The notes beneath the pieces were generated by a model that searched no databases, was not told the origin of the DNA, and saw only the letters and a program-made list of their open reading frames with translations. From Stichopus chloronotus (taxonomy: Eukaryota; Echinodermata; Holothuroidea; Aspidochirotida; Stichopodidae): a DNA stretch of 64,000 bases. How positions within the stretch are numbered: position 1 is the stretch's first letter; every line of letters begins with the position of its first letter. The position numbers and the translations under genes are program-made. The stretch spans positions 6,634,001 through 6,698,000 of the forward strand of contig CM037835.1 of assembly GCA_021234535.1 (NCBI GenBank). Reading direction: 5' to 3'. Shown one piece after another: positions 37,901 to 50,349 of this stretch.

Positions 37901-40900
37901 AAACAGACTAGATACATAATTAATTATACAGATATATACTTACACCAAAACAGACTCCTTTCCTCAACAGGGTGACCTCTTTCTTTGTAAAAACGCTTTC
38001 TTCATCTTCATCTAGGGTCACGCAGACGACTCCGGAGAAAATGAAGTAAAAGGAAAAGCCCGGATGACCTTTGCGGATAACTACTCTTCTTCTTCCATAT
38101 CTGAAATACGATGACATCAAATTAAACATTAACAAAAGATGAAACTTCTTTTATTGCATAATGAACCAACCAATCCTGCTGTCATTTATAGCCAGTAGAT
38201 AAGAAAGCAATGCCAGCTGTTACAATTTATTGAGAAGTCGTGATATTTCAACCTTTTCTCCAACGTTCAACGACCGGTTTAACTTACGCTGATAGTCTGT
38301 TGCCACCGTTTAATTCTGCGTCCCCACCCCTGCCCTGAAGAACTCGGTGTCACGTGGTAAAATTTTGGTATGATGAAATCTTATATATCTCATTTGTATC
38401 ATTTGGTCATTTGTATTTAACATGGGATAATTAAGTTATGTAGGTGTTGTATAACAAACATATTCGGTTGGCTTAGCGACCAGTAGTCTAACAGTTACAA
38501 TAGTAACATAGTTTTTACAGGTGCAGATTGATTTGGGGTTAGGTATTCAGAACAATACTCTTGGTAGAACTACGGAACGCAATCTTTTATTAAGTACTGT
38601 AGATCCTTGATGCATGTAACCATTGTTCTGGTGTTCTAGAAAAGAAATCCTATTTCGCTGGACGTAGGTTATGGTGTACATACTGAACCCGTAGAGCTGA
38701 GCTAGACACCGAAGTGGTCCGCTGACTTGTGTAGTTCTTTATTTGAATCGTATGTCAGAGAATCGTGGAGTCTGTATATTACACCTATAGAGAGGCACGG
38801 AGGAGGAGTGAACAACGGTGCTGCGGATTGTTTGAGGCGGCAAGAGGTTCAGCCAGATATATTTTTGGGTACTTTTCAGCCATTTTTATGTTAAGATACC
38901 GCTCATACATACTGTGTAGTAAGAAAAAGTGATGCATAATGTAGGACAGTGGGAATTAACTGGGTTATTAAGGGTATTAAGAGTTCCCAGTTTAAGGTGT
39001 ATCAACCGTTTCTTATAAATGTCCCCTAGTTGGATAAAGGAAGTAGTGTTCTTGAGCATGGAATTTTCCTGTAGGTGAATCAGGGTGCTGTTATTAGTGG
39101 GTAATTCCTATCCCCGAATATTATTAAACGTTTTCCGTGTTGCCATTATTACCTTGCATTGTATTCAGATAATGCAAGGTATTATTGTGTGGTCTTAATT
39201 TTAATTCCAAACAGGTTTTTTTTTTTATCTGGGGTGATAGAACTGGAGTCGAACACTTTATCCTTACCGTGTTATTACTTACCTTTGGACGTACCGAAGC
39301 TGTTGAACATTAATAACATTCACTTTAACGTATTGTGTATTAGTTATATCCATGCATTCTTGCGACAGGTTGCAACAGGTTTCCAGATCGATGTTCATCT
39401 AATTTACTGACGGATTTAAAAAGTCAAACGGATTCGTAATTTACAGATATATTTACCGTTAATGTACATATGTTTGATTCGTATAGACCGTTTATATGTT
39501 ACTCGCTTACTAATCAAAACTGCTTGGCGAGCGAAGCTCGTATAAGTTGTATTAATACATTTACCGACCCAGGTGACACTTGGCAAATGTCTCGGTCGTG
39601 GTTTGTAGATGAGTTCGGTTTGTTCTAATTTACCCAGTCTTCCAATCATGTTCTGTTTGTACTGTTTTCTCTAGATCCTTAATTTTTTGTTTCGATAATA
39701 AGAGAAACTTATGCGGTCATGATGGCGTGGCTATGTTGTATGTGTGTGTATATGTGTGTGTGTGTATGTGACACTTAGCTTGTGCTCGCGATATCTCCAG
39801 ATAGGAATGATGGATGTTCTAATTCATACGTGCTTTGTAGGTTTGTCATATTAAGAGAAAGAACCCTATTGTTTTTGGTGAAGGTCTAAGGTCATCTGGG
39901 GTCACCAGAGGTCAAATACTGAAAACCTTGTGCATGTGATATTTCTAGCGGATAGGAATGATGTATACTCTTCAAACTTGGTATGGAGGTTTTTCATATT
40001 GAGAGGAAAAACCCTATTGTTTTTTTTTGTGGAGGGTTCAAAGGTCATCTGGGATCAACAAGGATTACATTGTGAAAACTTTGTAAACACAATATCTCAA
40101 GAAGGGAAACTTTGACAGATCTCATATTTAGTATACAGGTGTATCTCATGAATATGCAAGATTCTGTTGTCTTTGGTGAAGGTAAAGGTCATTTGAGGTC
40201 AACAAGGTCATATTATGAAATTCTTGTAAACATATCTCAAGAAGGGAAGCTTTGACAGATGTAATATTCAGTATGTAGGTGTATCTCATTGAGTAGAAGA
40301 AGCTTTTGGTTTTTCGTGGAGGTCGAAGGTCATAAATTGACGTCAACAGGGGTCAAATTGTGAAAAACACTTACGGATATGATCTCAAGGAAGGAAGCTC
40401 GTACACGGATCTCCTAATTCATATAAAGCATAGGTAGCTTGGGACACATCCTAATGCTATAATGTCAGGTTCATAAAAATGCTTATAATTGGATTGTCGA
40501 AAGCACAAGGCATTTGTGCATTCTGGTTTCGATACAGGCGTTCTCCTCAGACATGTCATGTCACATTTTATATGTTCTCATGAACGGAAAATCAGCAGGT
40601 ATAATGCCCGTGATGACAATAGCGGAGTCTACTCGCAACGAACGATGTTCCTTTAGCCTTTTATCATTCGCTTGCAACCAGCTGGTTATCTCAAATATCC
40701 TACTATATGGAACATCGTGAAAACATAGTATCTGCGGAACTTCATGTTTTAAGAGAAATTCAACTAATTTTAAAGAATAGCAGATCTTACAGGTTCATAT
40801 TACACTAATATGAAATCATAGTGGTAATATCAGTATTTTCTAATCAACACTTACTTCTGATATCTGACAACTTTAGCAATAAGTCTTTGCATGGTTTTGC

Positions 40901-43900
40901 TGTATTTACGGAAACTGTGTAACCCACTCATGAGACGGCAGAGGACGCGTATGTCGTCACTGGTTCTCTCCTCCGGTTTCTTCTCAAGTATATGGTGACC
41001 TTTCCTTGGCCAATGAAACTAGGTAGATTAAAAACAATACGCAAGACACGTATGCAACATATTGAGAGAATGTTCGGGGTGTGTGATGTATATCTAGATG
41101 TACTTAAATTGTTTCCCGTAATCTCCTGAGTAATATTTACTTGTCTTCTCAAACCTGTTGCACTTCCGTCTTTTGTGGATCAGTCTATTTCAGTCATAGG
41201 TCTTTTTCAACAAAGCCAACTCCCACCCACCGTCCCACCCTCCCCCCCCCAAAAAAAAATTGCGATGTTTATTCTTGTTTATCATGTTAAGTAATCTCTG
41301 AGTCCATGGTCTACCAGTGTATAGATCGTGTTTTACTGATCCAATCTTGAATAATGTTTCTCTATAGTAGAAAATATTCAGGACAAACAAACCTGAAACA
41401 CGTCCAAATTCTACGTTATTATGCTTTTGCGAATGGAGAATTTACCTCATGATTAGTTTTATAATCTCCTGCGTTGAAGGTAATGGTTTCTTTCGAGGTA
41501 TTGTTGTCTTGTATGTAAACCACCTGCTGTCCCTTGGAGATTTTATTAACCACATCGGTGATGCCTGCCGCGAAGGCGCCTTTCCCTGCATCCGTGGCAT
41601 ATCGATTTAGATTGATTTGAACACGGCACATAAACTGCACACGAGCGGCAGCGTGACGAAACCTCTCCAATGGCTGAAGATGAAGGCGCCAAGTATAAAA
41701 AGTATAAAAAAAAAAAAAACAAATCAAAGAAAGACGAGATACATCTGGTTTCGATGTGATTTGATCAACCAAAATGAATTTGTTTACTGCATTCTTCTTT
41801 GCTGAGGAATTTATCTCAAAGGTTTCTCTTTCCTGTAATCACTGGAATCACTGAAAATATACACGGATATCCCCGCTGTGTCAATAGCACACCCTATCCA
41901 TGCATTCCAGGCACACCACTCGCTTACCGCCATATGACGTCACTGGTATAGCTGTAAATTGCTGAAGGTGAAATATTGACAAGGTATATGGAACATGAAC
42001 AATTTTCTTAGTGACCTAGAAGATTTCAAAACAGGGACCCCTGATAGGGTATGGAAAGGGAAATTGGTAGAAATAATTAGACTATCTGAATAAAATTATC
42101 ATGAGTGGGAACTATACAGTTACATATATAGGTCCTACAGCTATATGAGTACATTAAAGGTGATTGGTTGTCTAATCAACATCCCATGTGACGTCATTCT
42201 CTTGTCAATAGCTCTCTGAAGACGTTAACGCTTCGCACGTACTCGTGTACAATTAATAACACTATTATGATAGCAACATTATACATGCAAACACCCACCG
42301 TCTACCGTTGCTACTCTCAAAGAGACACACTGTAGACTTGTGACGTTAGTAGATCGAGTGTCATCAAGAAGAGCCTGACGTCACATAAGGTATTAATAAG
42401 AAGTACCAATCACCTTTAATTTTCACTACACTATAAGGCACCACCTACTATGGGAGATGTATACACCGAGAACAAACTCGCTGATTATTATGTTACACGA
42501 AGTGAAACTTAGCAGTGATCTCGATAAAAATCAACTTTACCAGCAAACAATGAGACAAGCGACTGGTGTTCACATAATTATCGCTGGCAGGTGAAACGTT
42601 TACGGGGAAGTTGGTTGGTGGAGCGAAGAATGTGAACGGGAGATTGTTATTAAATTTTGTGGAACATACGTTTCGAGGTTTGATTTTAATATCTGCCTTT
42701 CAAATTCCACATTTTCAATGTCTTAATCAGATGATACTTACGGTTAATTGTTTCTTGTCGCTTCCATCGTTCTCGACTTTCTCCTACAAAAACAAAGAAA
42801 AAGAAAAAGGAAATCCGACATAATAAATATGGCACTTCCGGTTAGCGTATTGCATGAAGAAGGTACACTGTCTAAGAGTCAAACAGTACCACTGCGCAGT
42901 ACCACTGTCTGCAGATAGCTTTACCAAGCCCCCCTCCCACAAGAGTATAGAGTCTCGGTATAGGCCCCCCATTTTTCCGAAATAGCACAAGCTCATATAT
43001 TTGCAAGGTTAAAAAAATTACATGTTTTTTTTATTTAGTATAGTAGAATATTTTTTTTAATAAAAGATGTCAAACACTGCTCTTTGAAATAAGTCGGCCG
43101 CTATGTTGTGTTTGATAATTTTCAATACTCAATTTTATTTCATCTGTATTTATACCCCCCACTTTACACTGACTTTTTCATTCAGACTTAATCGATAGGC
43201 CTTTGTGGCTTCTAAAGTTAAATACCGGTACAGAGAAACTCAAGACTAGGCAAAATGGTAAAAAATTTGAAAGGAATTGCTTTGAGAAACCCAAAGGGAT
43301 AATCGAGTATACACAGTGTGATCTCAGAAGAGTCACTGTGTTGAAGTCAGTTGCATAACAAGTCAAACACTGCCAATATTACTAACAGAATAACATGGAG
43401 AATAGCGTAAAATGCCGTAAACGAGATACTATACTTATTAATTCATGTTAGCTCATATGTTATGATTATTGTATTATGGCGTCGTATTTATTATGACTAT
43501 TCTTATGTGATTATTGTACGTCGGGTTTATATCACCTGCTCTGCGCACCCTTTTTATGTTGATTTCTGTGATTTTTATGCCTCCTGTAACGTGATAGTTT
43601 AATTGTTACAGGTAACTGAGTTAACATTTGATTGTAAAAATCAGACCAGAAACCAGGACAAATTTCTAAGGGAAAAGAATAGAGATAGGTCTTAAACCTA
43701 CCCTCAACCCCATTGTGGTACAATCTTAACCATTTTGCAGCCCAAAGAATTCTGCGGCAAAAAAATATGAGAAGAGGTTGTGTGCCCGTCAAGGCTTGAC
43801 TACGTGTCCGGTTGAAATTTAAAAAAAAAGCTGCATATATTGACAGCGGCCACAATCATGCTCCTCCACAATTCTAATTGAAAATGCAAGTGTAAAAATC

Positions 43901-46832
43901 TGCTGAATGATTCGTGGTTGCCAAGTTATAGCAGTTTTGCAAAAGCTGTAAATGGCACGAAAAATAAACAGAGGAGTGAATGGAGTCGGGTTTTGTGTCC
44001 TCATCTCTACCAAAAGGTTGGGAGTGAGCGTCAAAGGCTTGGAAAAATAATCGATTGTATAGTAGCTGGAATCTAAAGCTCGTTACCATCCACACAAATC
44101 CTTTAATTTGTGGCTAAACCAGTTATTCAATCGATCTCTTTGCTTTCTCTCCGGCTAACTTAAATACTTTTAAAAGTAGACTATGGAAAATTAAGTCGAT
44201 ACATTACCCAAAGAAAGGATTATATTGTATGGCCTGAAGGGCACCTGCTTGCAAGTGTAAGCATCGTTCTCCGGAAAAAAAATACTTCTTATATCGTTTA
44301 CGTCTAGAATGCTGATTGAAATAACACGGCTATACTCTAGGGTTAATTTGATTATAAAAGACCTTTATGTGACACAAACCATGGAACATTCTGATATGGG
44401 TGTAAACAATTTCGACGTCGCACCCTACACCTTCCTCTCCGAATGCAATAGCTGCATACACATTGCTACAATAGCTGTATACACATGAGTCGCGCTGGAG
44501 AGCGGAATCACTGTACAGTCACAAAGCCTTGGAGAAAGCGACTACATCATTATTTGATAATAGATTAATGATGGTAAAAAATGAAACTCAAAACACTAAC
44601 ATTGTTATTTTTATCCTTATACTCAAAAACATCAGGGCCAGATATGGCTGAAGTCGCCGTTCGCTTATATATGTGTTGAAATATTTTAAAGCTTTCATGT
44701 AGGAGGAGGAGGAGGAGGATCACATAACATCTTTCTCTACCTAAACAACTACTGACTTAAGATCCAAGTCCCAACCAATCTGAGATTTGTTCTTGCGTTA
44801 TTCAACAGGATTCTGGGCAGTAGTGGCGTTAAGGGTGGAGAGATGAGGAATTTTCATGCAGTTGTCCCTCACTCAACAGAGGTGACATGACAAATACGTA
44901 CACGTATATGTCTATTCTCTATATTCATATCTTTGCATTTTACCTCACTGTATTAGGAGATCCTAAGACTTAATTTTTTCACCCGGATATATGCTAAAAC
45001 TTCATCGTTTCCGGGGGGCTTCCCCCAGGACCCCTAACAGGCTTTGCCTCCAGAACCCACTAGAGTTCGTAAGTTTTCATGATTACAGTATACCTATCAT
45101 TCACCCAGAGATGTGCTAAAACTTCAGAGCTGCCTAGGACTTTGCTCCACTGGACCCCCACCAGGCTTTGTCCCTTGACCCCATGGGGGATCATAAGTTT
45201 CCATCTTATCAACTTAGAGGGATAGCCAAAACAATCAAAATCGTTTAGAATTTTTGTATTTGTGCGTTTCGAACAAAAATATCCCTATGCTTAGATTTAA
45301 TTTTTTACCTGTAGATAAGCTAAAACCGTGGGCTTTGCCTCTCATTTCATCCTCCTTTTTTCTTATCGGATCGTTTCATTGTGATCCAGTTTCCCAAAAC
45401 TGCACACTTCAAAACACAAAATGAATATATGTGCTTTAAAAACTTGTCTCCGGAACTTTTTACTGCATATAGGCTTAACTTTAAAGGCAACATGATTTTC
45501 AATACTTTGAGAGTTATTACTCTTTGGATTAAGAAGAGGTTGTGTATTACTTGCAATTACCCCAAAGCTTGGGGTAAATTAAGTAGCACCATATTCTGTG
45601 TAATAGTCAGTGGTGGAACAAGGGGGGGGGGGGGTGACAACCACCTCTCCATGCACTGGCCAAGAGGGTGCAACTGACGTAGACAAAAGCGGAAAAATAA
45701 AGGAAAAAGATAGGAAGACAAAAAATGAAAAGAATGAAAGAAGATAAAAGGAAAAAGCAAGCAAGCTTGAGTCCACTCCCCTTCAAGGATTCCAGGGAAA
45801 GATGATACCGTTGCCCATATTAAGCCCTCGGGGTCCAAGTATTTCAGTCTTCATCACCAAAGTTGCAAATGGTATCAGACCTTCACGACGATGACTTTCA
45901 GTAATCTAAGGAGAAGGGTTTTCCATTAAAAAAAAGATGGGACAGTCTCTTGCACCAGTTAATTGTTGAGCCTAGGGGGGGGGGGGGGTGTGATCCAAGG
46001 GGTACTTACATTTTTTCTTTTGCATTATTTAAATCTTACATATATACAATGATCGTCTTTCAAACTTGGACACAGTGATGTTTTGAGCTTGATATTTCAA
46101 ACATTATTTGTCCTTTACCAACACATATAATAACACTGCTGGGTGATGCTTCACTGTACTATACGTTTAGTAAACAATATGGTCTCTGTCCCTAGTTTAC
46201 CTATTATTGTCTCATATCTGTATTTCTTTGTTAATACATACTGAGTTATCGGGTTTCATCTCGGTGTTGACCTCTTCGTTTCCTCCTGGCACTATAACGA
46301 TCTCCTCCTCCTGCAGCTGCTGATGATTTTCATCATCTTCTTTTTCATCGTTTGCTTCGTTTACTTCATTTAAACTCATCTCTTGGATATTTTCGATATT
46401 CTCTGGGTCATTTCTATTTGCATTTTTCTCCATTTCTGAACAGTCTCTCAACAACTGCGTTCCACTCGTGTCTTCATCTCGACCATCCCTCCGAGAATGG
46501 GGAATCTCTTTTCTCTCTTCTACCGTGACATCCAAATCGAGATTTGAGATATTAATATTTAGGTCTCCTCGACTGTTATTTACCAATCCGTCTGTCATGT
46601 AGATGTGATCGGTGGTAGGCCTGCCCTTTTTTGACAGGGATGATAAACCGTCATTTACCGGGCCCCGGTCTGTGTTCACTTGAAACAACAACTCGTTACA
46701 TGCAGTCTGTTTACATTGGTCTACCTGATCAAACAGGTTTCTCGGTGACTCTAAATCCAGTACCTCAGTGTTATTCAGGTTCAAAGTCTGATGGTCGAAG
46801 CTTCTGGTATCCATAGAAACGGCAGTAGCCAT
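31907..46832 (-). CDS. CNBD2: CNBD2-like cyclic-nucleotide-binding domain protein
   Basis: Twelve exons, complement(join(31907..32220, 32793..33234, 34301..34433, 35450..35540, 35718..35934, 36544..36682, 37495..37646, 37944..38100, 40855..41018, 41446..41673, 42742..42783, 46242..46832)); 889 residues, every phase consistent. Residues 1-197 are an acidic, low-complexity tail encoded by one exon. PLERFRHAAARVQFMCRV (from residue 212) begins the conserved region. The cNMP-binding fold runs about residues 342-440: YGRRRVVIRKGHPGFSFYFI, then phosphate-binding cassette FGEIALLKDVPRMATI, with Glu395 and Arg404 present as in PKA regulatory subunits, so nucleotide binding is likely. GVYIRVDSLGPGKCF and LSLLSLGCEIIRVSLSKF (residues 625-670) may form a second, degenerate unit. 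The C-terminus is Ser/Arg-rich. Human CNBD2 is shorter (about 576 residues) and linked to sperm function. The exon-9 end (35450) is the weakest junction; the next donor downstream is unclear and the open frame would otherwise end at 35326. Confidence 0.85.
34434..35449. other. CNBD2-like intron with coding-like stretches
   Basis: If exon 9 is not spliced at 35450, its frame continues to TGA 35326-35328, adding a charged tail (ELRQQLDDEYSKERRQARL) that looks protein-like. A second open stretch at about 34910-35037 (minus) has no splice sites that fit phase 2 into the next exon, so it was left out. Either could belong to an alternative transcript. Confidence 0.35.
36778..36836. repeat. Imperfect hairpin in CNBD2-like intron
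   Basis: Arms GCGATATATCCATAGA (36778-36793) and TCTATGGATGTATCGC (36821-36836) pair with one mismatch around a 27-base AT-rich loop. No function is known; it may be a foldback remnant. Confidence 0.6.
39737..39779. repeat. TG/TA microsatellite
   Basis: Interrupted TGTG/TATG dinucleotide run directly before the AGGTCA-rich array. Confidence 0.8.
39785..40400. repeat. Degenerate ~140-160 bp tandem array rich in AGGTCA
   Basis: About four to five diverged units. Successive anchors related to ATATCTC(AAGAAGGG) occur near 39789, 39929, 40089, 40226 and 40379. Most units also carry a sequence like AAGGTCATCTGGGGTCA and a following AGGTCA half-site. It sits in the CNBD2-like intron 38101-40854. 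It is either satellite-like or a tandemly amplified transposon fragment. Confidence 0.7.
41935..41942. promoter_or_regulatory. Full CRE palindrome TGACGTCA
   Basis: Perfect cAMP-response-element palindrome in the same CNBD2-like intron as the foldback element. Another lies at 40338-40345 in the next intron. The motif is seen directly; CREB binding is only inferred. Confidence 0.4.
42153..42420. repeat. Foldback element with CRE palindromes in each arm
   Basis: A 268-bp element with perfect 16-bp inverted ends ATTAAAGGTGATTGGT (42153-42168) and ACCAATCACCTTTAAT (42405-42420). Weaker complementarity continues inward for about 60 bp and includes a full TGACGTCA palindrome in both arms (42189-42196 and 42376-42383). 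It has no coding capacity. It lies in the CNBD2-like intron 41674-42741. Confidence 0.75.
42784..46241. other. First intron of the CNBD2-like gene
   Basis: A 3.5-kb intron. It contains an AGG microsatellite (44701-44719), a tandem degenerate element rich in GGCTTTGCC and GGACCCC (about 44985-45350), and poly-G runs at 45622-45634 and 45975-45988. Minus-strand open frames at 43532-44095 show no domain-like composition or fitting splice pairs. Confidence 0.5.
44985..45350. repeat. Degenerate tandem repeat with GGCTTTGCC boxes
   Basis: Two to three diverged units of roughly 130-180 bp. Each carries a TGCTAAAAC-like string, a CCAGGACCCC/GGACCCC box and a GGCTTTG box followed by a CATAAGTTT-like string. 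Probably a decayed transposable-element fragment. Confidence 0.5.
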
Positions 46833-48460
46833 GTTGATCAGAAGAGATTAAACTCACATAAGAAAATATATAGTTTGAAATATAGCCAAGGATTTTTCCA
46901 TGCAGATACGCAAAGTGCAATATCTGTTTAGGTGCGGTTTGCCGTAGATTGTGGTTTCACGTAGTATTGCTGGATGCTCGAAAACACTTTTTTACCTTTT
47001 CTTCCTTTTATGAACGTTTACATAGGTCGCACCAGAGCTCTTTGTTTCAGTACTTACTAATTTGCAGAAGGTCTATCCGTTTTTCAAGTTGAACTTCCCA
47101 CATATTTCTGCAGGCTACACCAAAGTCACTTCATATTCCTTTTTTCAAGTTTGTAGGGTCGCTATCGACACACACGCAGATACGTTGTCATCGGGATGCG
47201 AATTGAGGTTGTATTGTGTTTGAGGAAGATAAAAAAGGAAAACTTTAAAAAAAACATTGACAGGTGTCAGACTTTATATATTCCAAGTGTAATTCCAGTT
47301 TACATCCGAGTTGATGATTTTCAAACCGTGCATCAATCCAACTTATCAAAACTTGCTTTGAAATAAACTTTTGCCTTTATTTAGTAGCTTTGCCTAACCT
47401 CACTTTCACATATATAAGTGTGCGATGAATGTAACCAGTTAGGTTAACTTCAGAATGCATGGTGTGTGCATTGTTCGGTGTGAACGAGGCATTATAAGAC
47501 GAAATCAGACGGCCGATATCGATAATATTGATTTTGTCGTCCTTGTGGTCATTAATAAAGTCTTTCAGACGACATCCACAGGACACCACAAATCTGAAAG
47601 TTCCCCGCAACGTACAATTCACAAGCATACACACACAAGAAATAAATATCCTAAATTGAACACAAGCACTAAAATCGGCACTCAAGTTGCACTCTTAAGT
47701 TCTTCCGGTACGATCCAACATATACTTGAGTATGGCTTTTCAAGCACTTGAGAAGACAGTCCATCATGGAATACTTAATGGATATGGCTTCTCGTTTCGA
47801 GTACTTGACACCAGGTTACTTCTACTGTATCGAGTCTCTCCAGGGGTAAAAGCCTGATCGATGGTAAGAATGTGTCTTTGTTGTGGGTATCATCAGAGAA
47901 TCGATCAGTATATCAACAAAGATGTCTCTCTAGGCCCGTGCGTGGGTGAAAACTTTCTCTCAGTGAAACATGAACCTATTTTCTGAACAATCATACAATG
48001 TGAGTCTCACAGTCTGTCAGAAATTCTCAAGTTTTGTATCAGAAACGTAGATACCTATCGACGGACATTGTCAAAAAATGACACTGTTGGAATTTTTAAA
48101 CAAATAGCTAGTAGAACAACCAGCAATACTGTTAGCTTGCTGTGACAGCTCTATAACAGCTGAGAGATGTTAAAATTGGCACATCGGTGTCTTCGAAGGG
48201 GTCAATATGCCATGCGCAGAAGTAATGTTCGGCTTCTTTTCAGTCAGCTGACTAGAGGATCCCTTCAAGTGTGAAATCGTTTTGTCTTGTGTGAGGTGGT
48301 CATTGTATGATACTAGGCCTATGCCATCTAGGGTCCTACATGGCTGCGTGTGAGTCCAGTCTCGATCAATGATGGCAAGTGCGATCGTTCAGTGCTGATA
48401 GCTGATGGTGGAATTAGAAACGCAGCAGAGAGAGAGAGAGAGATTTTTTTCACCTGGTAG

Positions 48461-49815
48461 ACCAGGCCCGTAGCCAGGGGGGGGGGGGGTCGGAGCGTTC
48501 GAACGACCCACCCCAACTTGCGGGAGGTCCATTTTTTCAGCCCTGTGTTCAGCTATGAAATATTTTTTTATCTTGACATATTGAGTCCGAATTTCCGTTC
48601 ACTTTTAGCAGGAAGATAAAACCTTTCCACTTATGTCATAAAATGTATACAGGCCCAAACTGACCACAATATCTCATCACCACTTACATGCACTAAGTGG
48701 GGTGATGAGATAATAAGCTCAAAAACGCGCATGCATGATTATGTCATTGTGGCCGTGGATATCATTGAAGTAAATACAATACAAAGCTCGGGACACACTG
48801 CCATGACAACCTGCGACACGACGGCGACCACGACGGCGACATGACGGCGACCCACCGCGTCTGCTGTGGTCGTGGCGGTGTGACCGGTTCCACGACTAGG
48901 GTTCAGTTGTGTCGTAAGCCGTCGCTGGGCCCGATTAAATATGTTCAATTGTAGTCGGGTGCAGTCGGTGCATTTTACGCCCTGTTCAAACCGCCACGAC
49001 TACCAAAGAGTGTCTACTCAGGAGCGTAGTCAAGAAGGGGGCGAAAGAGGCGACCGTGCCCCCCCCTGGCCATATTGTGGTATTTTTTTAATAAAAACTT
49101 ACGCCAGAAATACCCAGGAGCATAGGCATAGCCAGGGAAAGGAGGGCAAATAGGGCGGCCCTGCTTGTTCTCATTTTCGCTTTCTTCCGGCAATATCGCT
49201 AACAGTAATTCCCTCAATTTATGCGGCAGACTTAGCAAGGTAGGGGTGGAATGCAGGGTTGGGAGTATGTATGTATGCATGTAAAACACCCAGGAAGGGC
49301 CGTTTTCTACTATCTGAGTGGTTTGTAGAGCCAAACGTTTCTTTGAATGCTCATCTCGGCATTGCATAATTTTTCACAGACTGTTTTCTCAGTAATTGAA
49401 AAATTGTAGACATGAGATCTATATTTCAAGGCTGGGCTCATGCAACTGAAAAGACTTGGGAAGGGCTATTTCCGGCCATCTGGGGGTTTGTAACGCTCAA
49501 AATTTTCTTTTACGCTCCGCGCCAACCGGCGGTGGCGCTCCGCTTAGATAGTCTTCACGAGTTCGCACGCCCCCCTCGACATATTCCTGGCTATGCCCCT
49601 GTGTCTACTATTTATGTAAATTGTCTACGACAGAAGGTCTATGTAGTTCTCTAAAATGCTCCAGATTGCGGTAAATCTGCAGATTTCAGAAAATGTCCCC
49701 AGATCCCTAGCAACTGCATGCTTACGGCACGCGCCAGCCGCTTCCGTACTTGGAAAAAGGTCCACATCTTGGAAAAAAGACCCACCCCTCCACATGGGCT
49801 GGCTACGGGCCTGGT
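48461..49815. mobile_element. Outer DNA-transposon-like element with 17-bp inverted ends
   Basis: ACCAGGCCCGTAGCCAG at 48461-48477 is the exact inverse complement of CTGGCTACGGGCCTGGT at 49799-49815. The left end runs into a G13 tract. No transposase frame is present. A second element (49019-49601) is inserted inside. Around 48780-48860 there are short repeats of CGACGGCGAC. No clear target duplication was found, so the class is uncertain; the end sequence resembles hAT-type ends. Confidence 0.65.
49019..49601. mobile_element. Nested hAT-type non-autonomous element with 8-bp target duplication
   Basis: 583 bp, flanked on both sides by TGTCTACT (49011-49018 and 49602-49609), an exact 8-bp target-site duplication as hAT transposases make. 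The ends are CAGGAGCGTAGTCA and, inverted, CAGGGGCATAGCCA; CAGGG-type ends are typical of hAT. It contains no transposase, so it must have been moved by a source elsewhere. It interrupts the outer element and is therefore younger. Confidence 0.8.
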
Positions 49816-50349
49816 AGGTAGACTGGTGGTATAGTCTGGGATCTTTATAAGCCTGTCAGTCTTGTAGGTTGGTTTTACTGGTCAATTATACATGAATTTA
49901 TTTACAGTTATTAAATTACTGATTCTCAAGTTAATCCCTCTCTAATTAATTACAAGAATAAAATCGTCAAGAAATAACACAAAAGGAAAGATTGCAAATA
50001 AAGAGAAGTTTGTCCGATAAAAGGTAAAAACATGAGATCTTTTTGTTTGCATTTCTTGTTTATATCATCATTACCACATGTTGCCCCGTAAGTACAACCG
50101 TTATACTGGAGAATGGGAGCGGTTGCATCAGACCCCGTATTTGACGTAAGTGATACATTTATTTCCCTTCAAAGATTACATTTTGAAGTATGCGTTTGTT
50201 TCATTTATCTTTATTTTGATTTGCCTTCCTCTTTTCTACTTTGTTTGTGCCAGTGTAGCTTCAGGAGCATTTCCAACTTACTTTTCCAACTTGATCTCGT
50301 TGGTTCCTCCTGAATATTTTTATTTTCCTGCTCCAGCTTTTCCAGATCT

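Noticed and set aside
43532..44095. Several overlapping minus-strand frames of 71-107 codons
   Set aside because: Mutually overlapping, low-complexity, no phase-matched splice sites to flanking exons.
47377..47685. 102-codon minus-strand frame upstream of the CNBD2-like start
   Set aside because: Begins upstream of the gene's ATG, no donor joining it in frame, composition ambiguous.
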